A DNA stretch of 64,000 nucleotides from Fischerella sp. JS2 (GTDB lineage: Bacteria > Cyanobacteriota > Cyanobacteriia > Cyanobacteriales > Nostocaceae). Both the position numbers and the translations under genes were made by a program. The stretch spans positions 3,968,001-4,032,000 of the forward strand of contig NZ_CP135918.1 of NCBI RefSeq assembly GCF_032393985.1. The letters are read 5' to 3'. Under the pieces are notes generated by a model. It did not search any database, was not told the DNA's origin, and saw only the letters and a list, made by a program, of their open reading frames with translations. Each line of letters opens with the position of its first letter. The first letter of the stretch is position 1. Positions 8,640 to 17,981 of the stretch are shown here, piece by piece.

Positions 8640-10289
8640 ATGGTGTGGAATCCAGGACAGCCGTTATTTGGGGGACGCTACGTTATTAACAGAAGGTTAG
8701 GCGAAGGTGGAATAGGCATTACTTACCTTGCCAAAAACAGACGTGGTGAACTAAGAGTAATAAAAACTCTCAAAGAACAAATATTAAACGATCCTGTTTG
8801 GATACCACACCAAGCTAAATTACGCCATGACTTCCGCGATGAAGCACTGCGGCTTGCTTTATGTCGCCATCCTCACATAGTGCAAGTGGAAAATGTCTTT
8901 GATGATGAAAATTTGCCGTGCATGGCAATGGAGTACATTGAAGGGGAAGACTTAGCCCAACGTCTCAGGCGGGTGGGAAAATTACCAGAAGCTGAAGCGC
9001 TATTATATATTCGGCAAATTGGCGATGCTTTGAGCTTAGTTCATGAAAAGGGTTTGCTGCATCGGGATTTGAAGCCGAGTAACATCATGATCCGTAATGG
9101 CAAATCAGAAACTGTGCTAATTGATTTTGGCATTGCCAGACAATTTATTCCTGGTGCTATCCAAGTACATACACAGGCGCTTACTGATGGTTATGCCCCA
9201 CCAGAGCAGTATATCCCTGATGCTGAACGTGGGGAATATATTGATGTTTATGCCTTAGCTGGTACGTTGTATACTTTGCTAACTGGTCAATTACCTATGC
9301 CTGCTCCTGCCAGGCTGCAAAACTTTACCCTACAACCACCTAAAGAATTAAATGGCAACATCAGTAACAGGGTAAATGAGGCAATTATGAAAGGGATGGC
9401 GCTAAATTATAAATTTCGCCCCCAGTCAGTGCAGGAGTGGTTGAATTTGTTGCAGGGTACTGGAACAATACCGCATCAAGAACCTACTAGTAAGCGACAA
9501 TCACAAAAAAACACTGAAGCAGTTCCCAGAAACTGGCAATGTGTTAAAACTCTCACAAGTCATTCTGACTGGGTTAATTCTATTACTTTTAGCCCAGATG
9601 GGCGGTTATTAGCTAGTAGCAGTCGAGACAACAAGATCAAACTATGGCAATTGAGTATAGCTAAAGAAATTCGTACTCTTACGAGTCCTTTGATGTTCAT
9701 TACTAGCGTTATATTTAGCCCAGATGGACAGTTGCTTGCTAGTGAATGTCGAGACAAAAAGATAAAACTATGGCAACTGAGTACAAGTACAGAAATCTAC
9801 TCTCTCAAAGGTCATTTGGATGAAGTTACTAGTGTCACCATCAGCCCGGATGGAAAAATGCTTGCTAGTGGAAGTAATGATAAAACTATCAAGATTTGGC
9901 AGTTAAGTACAGGTAGAGAAATCTGTACTCTCACAGGCCATATGGATGTAGTTACTAGTGTCGCTTTTAGCCCAGATGGACGGTTTTTGGCTAGTGGTAG
10001 TTGGGATAACACTATCAAACTTTGGCAAGTGAGTACAGGTATAAACATCTGGACTTTTCCTGGTCATTCCCAATGGGTAAATTCAGTTGCCTTTAGTCCA
10101 GATGGAAAGTTGCTTGCTAGTGCTAGTAGGGACAATACTATCAAACTATGGCAAGTGAATACAGGTATAGAAATCTTCACTCTCAAAGGACATTCCGACT
10201 GGGTTACTTCCGTAGCTTTCAACTACGAAGGACAGATTATAGCTAGTGGAAGTCATGACAAAACTATCAAAATTTGGCAAGGCAGCTAG
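8640..10289 (+). CDS. Ser/Thr protein kinase fused to a WD40 propeller (first copy)
   Basis: A 549-residue cytoplasmic kinase. The Hanks-type domain (about 1-275) has the Gly loop LGEGGIGITYL, Lys in LRVIKTLKE, the catalytic loop HRDLKPSN and DFGIAR. After a short linker come six WD40 repeats (about 300-549), each ending IKLWQ or IKIWQ. I chose the ATG at 8640 because the paralogue at 19585 starts with the same MVWNPGQ; an upstream in-frame TTG at 8625 is unlikely. The repeats are similar to each other, implying internal duplication. Target unknown; the propeller probably docks partner proteins. Confidence 0.92.
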   Translation: MVWNPGQPLFGGRYVINRRLGEGGIGITYLAKNRRGELRVIKTLKEQILNDPVWIPHQAKLRHDFRDEALRLALCRHPHIVQVENVFDDENLPCMAMEYIEGEDLAQRLRRVGKLPEAEALLYIRQIGDALSLVHEKGLLHRDLKPSNIMIRNGKSETVLIDFGIARQFIPGAIQVHTQALTDGYAPPEQYIPDAERGEYIDVYALAGTLYTLLTGQLPMPAPARLQNFTLQPPKELNGNISNRVNEAIMKGMALNYKFRPQSVQEWLNLLQGTGTIPHQEPTSKRQSQKNTEAVPRNWQCVKTLTSHSDWVNSITFSPDGRLLASSSRDNKIKLWQLSIAKEIRTLTSPLMFITSVIFSPDGQLLASECRDKKIKLWQLSTSTEIYSLKGHLDEVTSVTISPDGKMLASGSNDKTIKIWQLSTGREICTLTGHMDVVTSVAFSPDGRFLASGSWDNTIKLWQVSTGINIWTFPGHSQWVNSVAFSPDGKLLASASRDNTIKLWQVNTGIEIFTLKGHSDWVTSVAFNYEGQIIASGSHDKTIKIWQGS

Positions 10290-10327
10290 TTTTGTGATCA
10301 CAGCATCAAAAGAGAATGTAGGGCTAT

Positions 10328-10355
10328 AAAATCTAAAATCCAAAATCCAAAATCA
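10328..10355. repeat. STRR heptamer run (AAAATCC)x4
   Basis: Four near-perfect copies of AAAATCC sit directly before the start codon of the next gene. The same heptamer recurs at 39258-39284. Confidence 0.75.
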
Positions 10356-10356
10356 A

Positions 10357-11157
10357 ATGACTTCCTCTCCTCATCTCATTCCTCAGTCTGATCCTCCCCT
10401 TCCTCCTTGGCAAACTCTACCAACAATGTATGATTTACCAAGTGACAACTCAGAGGAACCCGGTTTGCCAGACGATTTTCACTTTTTACAACCTTTGCTT
10501 TTATATTTAACTTTTCAACCAATTAACTGGAATCTAGAATTAGTTTACAGTGCGGCTGACCTCAATCTCTACTACGATGTTCAACATCCTCTGTGGTATA
10601 AACGTCCAGATTGGTTTGGTGTAGTTGGAGTACCAAAATTGTATAATGAGCGTGATTTACGTTTAAGTTATGTAACTTGGCAAGAAGGAGTAAATCCTTT
10701 TGTTGTCGTTGAATTGTTATCTCCAGGAACAGAAGAAGAAGATTTAGGCACAAGGAAAAATGAAATAGGTAAACCTCCCACAAAATGGGAAGTTTATGAA
10801 AGAATCTTGCGGATTCCCTACTATATTGTTTTTAGTCGCTACACCAATGAAATTCAGGCATTTCAGTTAGTAGGTGGTCATTATGAACCGATGAATTTGG
10901 TGGAAGGACGCTTACAAATGCCAGAGTTGAGTTTAAGTTTAGGACTATGGCAGGGGTCATTTCGAGATATTGAAAGGCTATGGTTAAGATGGTTCACTTT
11001 AGAAGGAAAATTAATTCCCGCACCCACAGAGGAAGCTGCTGCTGCTACTGAACGAGCTATTATTGCTGAACAAGAAGCTGCTCAAGCAAAAAGAAAAGCA
11101 GAACAATTAGCAGAACGATTACGCCAATTAGGTGTTAACCCTGATGAGATAGATTAA
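10357..11157 (+). CDS. Uma2-family (DUF820) PD-(D/E)XK nuclease-like protein
   Basis: A 266-residue member of the Uma2 family, highly expanded in cyanobacteria and predicted to have a restriction-endonuclease fold. The presumed active-site acids are in YKRPDWFGVVGV and NPFVVVELLSPGTEEEDLG, followed by KWEVYERI and YYIVFSRYTNEIQAFQL. The C-terminus is an Ala/Glu/Lys coiled coil (about 228-262) ending RLRQLGVNPDEID, as usual in this family. The ATG directly follows heptamer repeats and has no clear ribosome site. Biological role unknown. Confidence 0.85.
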   Translation: MTSSPHLIPQSDPPLPPWQTLPTMYDLPSDNSEEPGLPDDFHFLQPLLLYLTFQPINWNLELVYSAADLNLYYDVQHPLWYKRPDWFGVVGVPKLYNERDLRLSYVTWQEGVNPFVVVELLSPGTEEEDLGTRKNEIGKPPTKWEVYERILRIPYYIVFSRYTNEIQAFQLVGGHYEPMNLVEGRLQMPELSLSLGLWQGSFRDIERLWLRWFTLEGKLIPAPTEEAAAATERAIIAEQEAAQAKRKAEQLAERLRQLGVNPDEID

Positions 11158-11216
11158 GTTAGTTGTTAGTTGGTTGTTAATATTTATTAGTAAGTAGAAA
11201 ATACAAAACGTCAAGT

Positions 11217-13646
11217 TCAAACAATATCTTTCCGCTTTTGCAACAACAGCGCCACAATCAAATAAACCAACGTATGCACACCTAAAATTCCCCAATTTAA
11301 ACCTAAATTCTTCCAAGTTGCGTTGTACACATCAGACTTTTCAAAAATATCAGCTAGAGATGGCAAACCTGGCGTATTTTCTGGAACCATTGCATTCACA
11401 TTTACTAAAATTCCATAAGCACCGATTGACCATCTACTAATTGTTAACCAACCCAGTTTAGCTGCTAAGCCTGTCATTTCAAATAGTACCCCTGAGAGAA
11501 TGATTTGGGGAATCATAATCAAAGGCAAAATACTATTTGCTTCGTTTTCTGTTTTCACTAAGGCAGATACCATTAAACTCAGACTGACACTCGCTAGCAG
11601 AGTTAAAAAGGTAGTAATTCCCAAGCCCAAGAACCAAGGCATGAGATTATATTCTGGGGATTTAAAGCCAATTAATACGGCTGCAAGAATTAAGAGAGTT
11701 TGTAACAGCACTAAACTAGAACGAATGGCAACTTTAGAACCCAAGTAAGGAAATAAACCCAAGTTAATTAGTCGTTCTCGTGCATAAATCGCTGCTTCTT
11801 TGACTATTTCTCGTACGGAACTAGAAAGCCCTACCCAAATTCCTATACAACTAAATATAAACAGTACCTTGAGTGCAAGAGGCCCTTGGGTAATTTCTGG
11901 CGGGTTGAGTTTTTTTAAGGGTGTTTCGTCTCGTAATATCCAAGCAGTTAAAGCGATCGCAATCGGTCCTGATACTAATGAAAAAATTATACTTGTGCGA
12001 TCACGCATCACTAATTGCAGATATCGCTGACTCAATAGCAGCAATTGCTTAATTGGAGATATCCCTGTGTGGATACTATCATCTGCTTTTGATGTGCTAT
12101 CTTTACCAGACTTTAACTGTGATTTTACGTATTTCTGACATTCTGGGGATCTTTCGTATTTTTGCGACCAATAATCAACTGTTGATGCAACGTCTTTGCC
12201 ATTACCGCCTTGATCAAGTTTGATGTAAATATCGGAAAAATACTTTAAGTCTTCTGAAGGCATTTCAAAAAAACGCAGTGCTTCTTTAGGAGGGCCAAAG
12301 TAACAAAGTTTGCCACCCCTACCCATGAAGACAATGCGATCGCACACTTCAATATTGGCTGTAGCATGGGTAACTAAAACTACTGTCCGCCCCTGATCTG
12401 CCAATTCTCGCAACAGACGCATCATTTCTTTATCTAAACCAGGGTCAAGACCAGAAGTCGGTTCATCTAAGAAGAAGAGTTTTGGGTCAGCTAACAGTTC
12501 CACTCCAATACTGACGCGTTTGCGTTGTCCACCACTGAGGTTACGTATAAAATTTGTCCGTACGTGAGTGAGTTTAATTTGTTCTAAAGTAGTATCTACT
12601 ACTTGCTTGACATTTGTATCAGGTGGTAGCCGCAGTTTGCAAGCATAAGCCAGTACCTCTTCTACCCGGAGGTCGGGATGCACAATGTCATCCTGGGGGA
12701 CATAGCCTAGTTGCGATCTATACATCGGCCAGTTTTGCCGCAAGTTGTCGCCATTGAGATAGACTGTACCCGAAGATACTGGTTCAATTCCCAATAAAGA
12801 TTTCATCAAGGTGGACTTACCAGCACCGCTACCACCTACTAACGCGACTAATTGTCCTGGTTCAATCACCAAAGACACATCGTTGAGAATTATTTTTTCC
12901 CGTCCCTCTTTGTCTTTGACCTTACGCTGCAAGCGGTTGACATCAAGGCGGATTTGACTACCACTATCTAATAATTCCAAGGAATCCGGGCGATAAAGCA
13001 GACTAAATGGCCCGATTTTAATTCTGCTTTGATCTACTAACTGGATACGTTTTGAAACTCGTTGACCATTGACAAAAGTACCGTTTGTACTCAAGTCTTG
13101 GAGAATGTGTCCTCCTTGCCCATCAGGATAAATTGTAGCGTGCAGGCGGGAGACCGTAGGCGCATCTAACTGCATGGAAGAATAGCGATCCGGCTTGGGC
13201 GCGCGTCCTAGTTGTACGGGCCAGTCCTTCAAGCCTTTTAAGGTCAGGCGGCGGTTTGTGGGAATCGCTGCAGGAGCATCAACAGGGTTATAGTAAGTCA
13301 GCTGAATTCGGTTGTGAGGAGATTGTCCGATTTCTAGCTCAACTCCATTTTTTAACAAATAACCCTTAGCATCAATAGGAACTTTGTTCAAAAATATACC
13401 GTTGCGACTGGGATTAATGCCATCACCATCGTAAATTCGATAATCTCCTCCTTCTTTGCGTAAGGTAGCCTGTTTTCTGGAGAAGACTTCCCAGCCTATT
13501 GGTACTTCTAAATCTGCCCATTCGCGACCACGCCCCAAGCGATGCTCATCTTTTTGGAGATAAAGCCGTAGGGTCTGACCTTTGTTATTCAGTTCCAAAA
13601 AAGGTTGAGGACTAACAAGCGTCGCTTGCTCAAAGCTCCCTGTCAT
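11217..13646 (-). CDS. Double-FHA-domain ABC transporter (ABCG-like, ATPase and membrane domain in one chain)
   Basis: A half-transporter of 809 residues. Two forkhead-associated domains come first (HRLGRGREWADLEVP... and VQLGRAPKPDRYSSMQ...STNGTFVNG), then an ABC ATPase with Walker A GGSGAGKSTLMK, signature NLSGGQRKRVSIG and Walker B LFFLDEPTSGLD, then an ABC2-type membrane domain with about six helices. FHA domains bind phosphothreonine, so control by the nearby Ser/Thr kinases is an attractive inference. I chose ATG at 13646 because the 60 residues upstream are mostly translated repeat DNA (ITHYLLTNNY). Substrate unknown. Confidence 0.88.
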   Translation of the reverse strand: MTGSFEQATLVSPQPFLELNNKGQTLRLYLQKDEHRLGRGREWADLEVPIGWEVFSRKQATLRKEGGDYRIYDGDGINPSRNGIFLNKVPIDAKGYLLKNGVELEIGQSPHNRIQLTYYNPVDAPAAIPTNRRLTLKGLKDWPVQLGRAPKPDRYSSMQLDAPTVSRLHATIYPDGQGGHILQDLSTNGTFVNGQRVSKRIQLVDQSRIKIGPFSLLYRPDSLELLDSGSQIRLDVNRLQRKVKDKEGREKIILNDVSLVIEPGQLVALVGGSGAGKSTLMKSLLGIEPVSSGTVYLNGDNLRQNWPMYRSQLGYVPQDDIVHPDLRVEEVLAYACKLRLPPDTNVKQVVDTTLEQIKLTHVRTNFIRNLSGGQRKRVSIGVELLADPKLFFLDEPTSGLDPGLDKEMMRLLRELADQGRTVVLVTHATANIEVCDRIVFMGRGGKLCYFGPPKEALRFFEMPSEDLKYFSDIYIKLDQGGNGKDVASTVDYWSQKYERSPECQKYVKSQLKSGKDSTSKADDSIHTGISPIKQLLLLSQRYLQLVMRDRTSIIFSLVSGPIAIALTAWILRDETPLKKLNPPEITQGPLALKVLFIFSCIGIWVGLSSSVREIVKEAAIYARERLINLGLFPYLGSKVAIRSSLVLLQTLLILAAVLIGFKSPEYNLMPWFLGLGITTFLTLLASVSLSLMVSALVKTENEANSILPLIMIPQIILSGVLFEMTGLAAKLGWLTISRWSIGAYGILVNVNAMVPENTPGLPSLADIFEKSDVYNATWKNLGLNWGILGVHTLVYLIVALLLQKRKDIV

Positions 13647-13786
13647 GAGATTTATTAGACCTATTCTCTGGTTAAAGCCACACCCGTATCCTACAGGATT
13701 TATAGGTGATTTTCCGGATGGGTATATAAATTTCCATCGTAATTTAACGGAATAAGGATAATTATGAGGGTAGTTATTAGTTAGTA

Positions 13787-13814
13787 GGTAATGGGTAATT
13801 GGTAATGGGTAATT
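13787..13814. repeat. STRR heptamer run (GGTAATK)x4
   Basis: Four copies alternating GGTAATG and GGTAATT. Related runs occur at 47105-47132. Confidence 0.8.
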
Positions 13815-13844
13815 TTTATTAGCCATTAACCACTAACCACTAAT

Positions 13845-13874
13845 GTACAGACGCGAGGAACATCGCGTCTTTAC
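13845..13874. repeat. Dispersed palindrome of the AGACGCG family
   Basis: GTACAGACGCG 13845-13855 faces CGCGTCTTTAC 13864-13874 with one mismatch and the loop AGGAACAT. It is the same element, inverted, as at 5138-5167. Confidence 0.7.
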
Positions 13875-14065
13875 CCACTAACCACTAACACCTTTGTTTC
13901 TTCCATCATGAGCAAAACCAAACTACATTAGTCAACATATATTTTCAAATAGCAACATTTATTGTAAAAAAGGTTAACTTTTTAGTGCGCTTGCCTTTTA
14001 CCAGCAGATGCAGTAGAGATAATCAAAATACATTCGCGCCTTATTATCATCTTGTAATTAAAATT

Positions 14066-14974
14066 ATGAAAACTACTATTTTTAGTCCGCCACGTTTTTT
14101 ACTATTTCCACTAGTAGCATTAATAGGAATATTTGGGTTAGGGTGTAATTCCCAACCAAAAACAAACAGCACACCTGACCAACTGACAATTGGTGTGATT
14201 AGCTACGGCGAGGGAAAAACATCGCTCGATAAGTATGAGCGTTTTAAAGATTACATAGCATCACAAACTCGGGCAATGGTAGATCTGGAACCAGCTTACA
14301 ACGAACTGCAAGCTATTGACCAAATTCGCAATAAAAAATGGGAATTAGTATTCGCACCTCCTGGTTTAGCTGCGATCGCGATCGGCAAAGAACTTTACAT
14401 TCCTCTATTTTCGATGGAAGGGGTCAGTAATAGACAACGTTCTTTATTGATTGTCAGAGAAGATAAACCAATCACAAAAATATCAGATTTGGCAAATAAA
14501 ACTGTTGCTTTAGGAGAAATTGGTTCTGCTGCTGGTTATTATGTTCCTTTGTACGATCTCTACGGTTTAACCTTAGCTGAAATTCGTTTTGCTCCCACTC
14601 CCAAAACAGTACTTGAGTGGATTAGTAATGGAACGGTTGATGCTGGCGCCATATCAGAACAAGATTTTGAGGTTTATCGCCGCAGTTTTAGAGAAACCAA
14701 GTTTAGAACTTTACACACCAGTCGCTGGATTCCCTCTGGTGTAATGCTACTTTCGCCTACAGTAGATCGCAATCAACAGCAGCAAATTCAAAAAGCAATG
14801 AACGATGCACCTGCTGATATTGCTGCTGATGCAGGTTACGTTCCTGCTGCTAAAATACCTAGTTATCAAGAGTTTATTAAATTAGTCGAAAAAGTTCAGC
14901 CGATAGAGGCAAGGGTAAAGCAAAAACCCGCTGTTCTCCTCCCAGAAACATCTGCTCAGCAAAAATCAAGTTAA
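14066..14974 (+). CDS. PhnD-like phosphate/phosphonate-type substrate-binding lipoprotein
   Basis: A 302-residue periplasmic binding protein. After the hydrophobic signal LLFPLVALIGIFGLG comes a lipobox Cys (GLGC), then the fold typical of PhnD (QLTIGVISYGEGKTSLDKYERF, WELVFAPPGLAAIA, KTVALGEIGSAAGYYVPL, GTVDAGAISEQDFEVY). No cognate permease or ATPase is adjacent. In this kinase-rich setting it could serve as a ligand sensor rather than a transporter part, but that is inference. I chose ATG 14066 because it places the signal peptide at the N-terminus; an upstream in-frame start (13985) adds 27 residues without signal character. Confidence 0.82.
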   Translation: MKTTIFSPPRFLLFPLVALIGIFGLGCNSQPKTNSTPDQLTIGVISYGEGKTSLDKYERFKDYIASQTRAMVDLEPAYNELQAIDQIRNKKWELVFAPPGLAAIAIGKELYIPLFSMEGVSNRQRSLLIVREDKPITKISDLANKTVALGEIGSAAGYYVPLYDLYGLTLAEIRFAPTPKTVLEWISNGTVDAGAISEQDFEVYRRSFRETKFRTLHTSRWIPSGVMLLSPTVDRNQQQQIQKAMNDAPADIAADAGYVPAAKIPSYQEFIKLVEKVQPIEARVKQKPAVLLPETSAQQKSS

Positions 14975-15337
14975 CAAGCAAGCAATTAATACTAGTTAAT
15001 AAAATTTAATAATTTATCTGCATATTTTCTCAGAGTTAAACCGAATAAATAATTAGGCTTGCAGCCATTTTTTTCCACAAATAAACTTCAATTAAACAGA
15101 AACTAATATTATTCTCCAAGCGTCATTTAATCGTAAAAACCTCTACGTGTGTTCGCTAAGAGTGAAGCTCAAAAAGCTCAAACTTGAAAATCGCCAGAAA
15201 CACTACATATAGTTGAAGTTGCTTAGAAACTTAAATTCATAGATATTCTGGATATTTTATACGAAAATAAACAGGCTAGGAGTTGAAGTTATAAATAACC
15301 AAATTATGTATGGAAGATAATTTAGGAGTACCATGAT
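14975..15337. other. Intergenic stretch, no gene seen
   Basis: About 360 AT-rich bases between the PhnD-like gene and a kinase gene on the same strand. I see no coding remnant, RNA gene or clear terminator. Confidence 0.5.
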
Positions 15338-16765
15338 ATGTCTCAGCCCCCCTTAATTAAACCAGAAATACCTTCAGGAACACTAATTGATAATCGTTAT
15401 ATCATCCAGCAACTTCTAGGGCAGGGGGGTTTGGGGCGAACTTACTTGGCATTTGATACTCGGCGCTTTAATGAGGCCTGTGTACTCAAGGAATTTGCTC
15501 CTATTGGTACTGGGGGGGGAGGATTAGAAAAATGCCGAAATTTATTCAAAAGAGAAGCCAAAATCCTTCACCAGCTAGAGCATCCACAGATACCTCGTTT
15601 TTTGGCTTGCTTTGAAGGAGATGGTCGGCTGTTTCTGGTACAAGAGTATGTTAATGGTAAAACCTACTCAGCCTTATTGCGCGATCGCCAACTTCAAGGA
15701 CAAACTTTTACAGAACAAGAAGTTATTCAGTGGCTGAAATATTTATTACCTGTTTTAGAGTATATTCATCAGCATCATATTATTCATAGGGATATTTCAC
15801 CCGACAATATCATGTTACCAGAAGGTAACATTTTACCTGTATTAATTGATTTTGGAGTTGGAAAACAAATAGCTGATCTTAATGATGTTACTAATTCCAA
15901 TCAAGCAACTTTTGTCGGCAAAATGTCTTTGGTGGGAAAAGTAGGATACGCCCCCCGCGAACAAATCAGCTTAGGGTTGTGTTCTCCTAGTAGTGACCTT
16001 TATGCTTTGGGAGTCACAGCAGTTGTACTACTTACAGGTAAAGACCCATCCTTTCTCATGGATCAGTATAGCTTGGAGTGGAAATGGCGTTTTTACACCT
16101 ATGTCAGCGATGGATTTGCTCAAATCCTAGATAAAATGCTCTCAGACACACCCAGGCATAGATACCAAACATCTCAGGAAGTTTTAAGAGATCTTGAGCT
16201 TTTAGGACGACCTCAAGCAGCATCATCATCAACAATGTTTGATGTTCCTCCTACTATACTCACTCCTGATTCTCAAACAACAATAACAATAGCTCAGTCT
16301 TCTCCTAATTTAGATTTAGATGAAACAGTGCTGAGTAAACCACCAAATCAACAAGCTTTTCCTGATCAACAAACTTCTCGCCGTCCCCAAACTTATCAAG
16401 GTCAACAGACTCAACAGGCTAATCAAAATCCACAAACTTCTCGTCATCCCCAAACCTACCAAAGTCAGCCTAGCTACCAAAATCAACAGAATTCCCGTTA
16501 TCCCCAAACTTATCAAGGTCAGTCTAGTTACCAAAATCAACCAACCAATCAAAATCAACAACAAATTACCTCGCTCAACGCTGCATTTGTTCAGCGTTGT
16601 CAAGATACCTTGGCGTTCTACATTGGCCCTATGGCTAGCCTGATTGTAGAAGATACTTTAGCCGACAATCCGCAAGTCACGCCTTACCAATTTGTCGAAC
16701 TCTTAGCAAGAGAAATCCCAGAGTCAGAAGCAGCATTGGAATTTACAAGACGCTTATTTTCTTGA
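15338..16765 (+). CDS. Ser/Thr protein kinase with a Gln/Asn/Tyr-rich tandem-repeat linker
   Basis: A 475-residue kinase. The catalytic domain (about 15-285) has LGQGGLGRTYLAFD, Lys in CVLKEFAP, the loop HRDISPDN (Ser in place of the usual Lys) and DFGVGK. A low-complexity linker (about 335-410) repeats a NxQTSRxPQTYQGQ-type unit at least three times. A conserved C-terminal domain of about 65 residues (FVQRCQDTLAFYIGPMASL...EFTRRLF) follows and is common at the ends of cyanobacterial kinases and related proteins. The gene converges on two haem-sensor-like genes. Confidence 0.88.
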   Translation: MSQPPLIKPEIPSGTLIDNRYIIQQLLGQGGLGRTYLAFDTRRFNEACVLKEFAPIGTGGGGLEKCRNLFKREAKILHQLEHPQIPRFLACFEGDGRLFLVQEYVNGKTYSALLRDRQLQGQTFTEQEVIQWLKYLLPVLEYIHQHHIIHRDISPDNIMLPEGNILPVLIDFGVGKQIADLNDVTNSNQATFVGKMSLVGKVGYAPREQISLGLCSPSSDLYALGVTAVVLLTGKDPSFLMDQYSLEWKWRFYTYVSDGFAQILDKMLSDTPRHRYQTSQEVLRDLELLGRPQAASSSTMFDVPPTILTPDSQTTITIAQSSPNLDLDETVLSKPPNQQAFPDQQTSRRPQTYQGQQTQQANQNPQTSRHPQTYQSQPSYQNQQNSRYPQTYQGQSSYQNQPTNQNQQQITSLNAAFVQRCQDTLAFYIGPMASLIVEDTLADNPQVTPYQFVELLAREIPESEAALEFTRRLFS

Positions 16766-16807
16766 TATTGAGACAGAAAAGGGATTGGGTGATCAACAGT
16801 GTGAGGA

Positions 16808-16870
16808 GTGTAGTTCAGTTATCAGTGATCAGTGATCAAATTCTTTGACTCACTGTTAACTGTTAACTGA
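16808..16870. repeat. 63-bp dispersed repeat, inverted match to 48779-48841
   Basis: Read on the opposite strand these 63 bases match 48779-48841 with three differences by my alignment. It contains CAGTTAACAGTTAACAGTGA heptamer-type repeats and lies between two convergent genes. Confidence 0.8.
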
Positions 16871-16895
16871 TTCCTAAACACTAACCTTCTAACAA

Positions 16896-17861
16896 TTACC
16901 GTTGGGGATAATCACTACTTCCAGTACCCCCCATTCCTCCTGTACCATGTGTATTTCCAGGAGGACGTTTGAGGCGTTTCATAGCCATTTCCAAACTTAA
17001 CTTCATCCGTTTAAAAGCTTTGGCGAGATGACCAATTTCATCATTAGTTAACTGCTCAAACTCTACATCCATATGTCCTGTACTAACTTCTTCCGCCACA
17101 CGAGTGATGCGTTTGAGAGGAAGAACTACTTGTCGAGTCAAAAAGATGTTAACTAGGACGATAACAATTACAAAAACAATAGATACAAGTCCAACAATTA
17201 ACAAAGAAGACTGATTTGCTTTGTTAATAACTCTGCTAGCTGGTACAGAAATAATTTGCGCGCCAACAATTTCACCTAATTGCCAGTTAAAACCGTTAGC
17301 CGTACCATAGCGATCGATCATACTTTTTGGTGCTTGAGCTGCTGTACTGTGGCATTGTAAGCATTTTGCGTCAGAAACTTTGAGTGGACGAGCAATATAG
17401 TAAATATTTCCACTAGGAAGCGATCGAAATCCACTTTCTTCTTTTAAGTTTTTGTTACCTCGGAAGCGATTTACTACTTGTGTCTCAAAGCTATCAGCCT
17501 TATCCCGCAAGTTAGTAGGGTTTAAGGTAGCTTCTTTATAAAAAAACTCTCGGTAATCTTGTTTTTGTCGCAAATTTTCAAATACTTCTCGTGCTGAGTA
17601 ACCAGGTACTGATTGTGGTAAAAACTCAGTTTCCAATTTATCAACTAGTTCCGGATTAACTTGAGTGCTAGTGTACTGCCGGACAGCAATCATAGTTTCC
17701 ATCAACATCAAAGCTGTGGAAGTAACTTCCTGTTTAGCATTTTGCCTTAACACAGAAGATAACGCTAAACCGCTCAAGCTTAAACCAAATGTCAGAATTA
17801 CAAGTAATAAAATCGTAACTTTTTGTTTCAGTCGTAAATTTTTTAACATATTTTTAACCAT
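16896..17861 (-). CDS. Membrane sensor with Tll0287-like (DUF3365) c-haem domain and HAMP (copy B)
   Basis: A 321-residue protein: transmembrane helix at about 13-36, periplasmic DUF3365/Tll0287-like domain with a c-type haem attachment motif CLQCH at 167-171, second helix (LLIVGLVSIVFVIVIVLVNIF) at about 219-240, then a HAMP domain (LPLKRITRVAEEVSTGHMDVEF...NDEIGHLAKAFKRM) and a Gly-rich tail. There is no output domain after HAMP, so it must signal through a partner. Tll0287 of Thermosynechococcus is a haem-binding sensor-like protein. The upstream gene in the same direction is a paralogue. A redox or ligand-sensing role is inferred. Confidence 0.85.
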   Translation of the reverse strand: MVKNMLKNLRLKQKVTILLLVILTFGLSLSGLALSSVLRQNAKQEVTSTALMLMETMIAVRQYTSTQVNPELVDKLETEFLPQSVPGYSAREVFENLRQKQDYREFFYKEATLNPTNLRDKADSFETQVVNRFRGNKNLKEESGFRSLPSGNIYYIARPLKVSDAKCLQCHSTAAQAPKSMIDRYGTANGFNWQLGEIVGAQIISVPASRVINKANQSSLLIVGLVSIVFVIVIVLVNIFLTRQVVLPLKRITRVAEEVSTGHMDVEFEQLTNDEIGHLAKAFKRMKLSLEMAMKRLKRPPGNTHGTGGMGGTGSSDYPQR

Positions 17862-17981
17862 TTAATAATATGCTAGAAAATATGCAATATTGTATTTTTC
17901 TCAATTCTAATTGCCTGAGAGTTAATTATGTTACCAAAATTGAGAGAAATAACATATCTTTAATTTTTAATTTGGAATTGT

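Larger units (their letters stand above)
13647..14065. other. Intergenic stretch with STRR and a palindrome
   Basis: This stretch between two divergent genes holds a GGTAATG/GGTAATT heptamer run at 13787-13814, a CCACTAA run at about 13829-13843, and an imperfect AGACGCG palindrome at 13845-13874. An open frame crosses part of it in each direction, but the peptides are repeat-derived. Confidence 0.7.
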
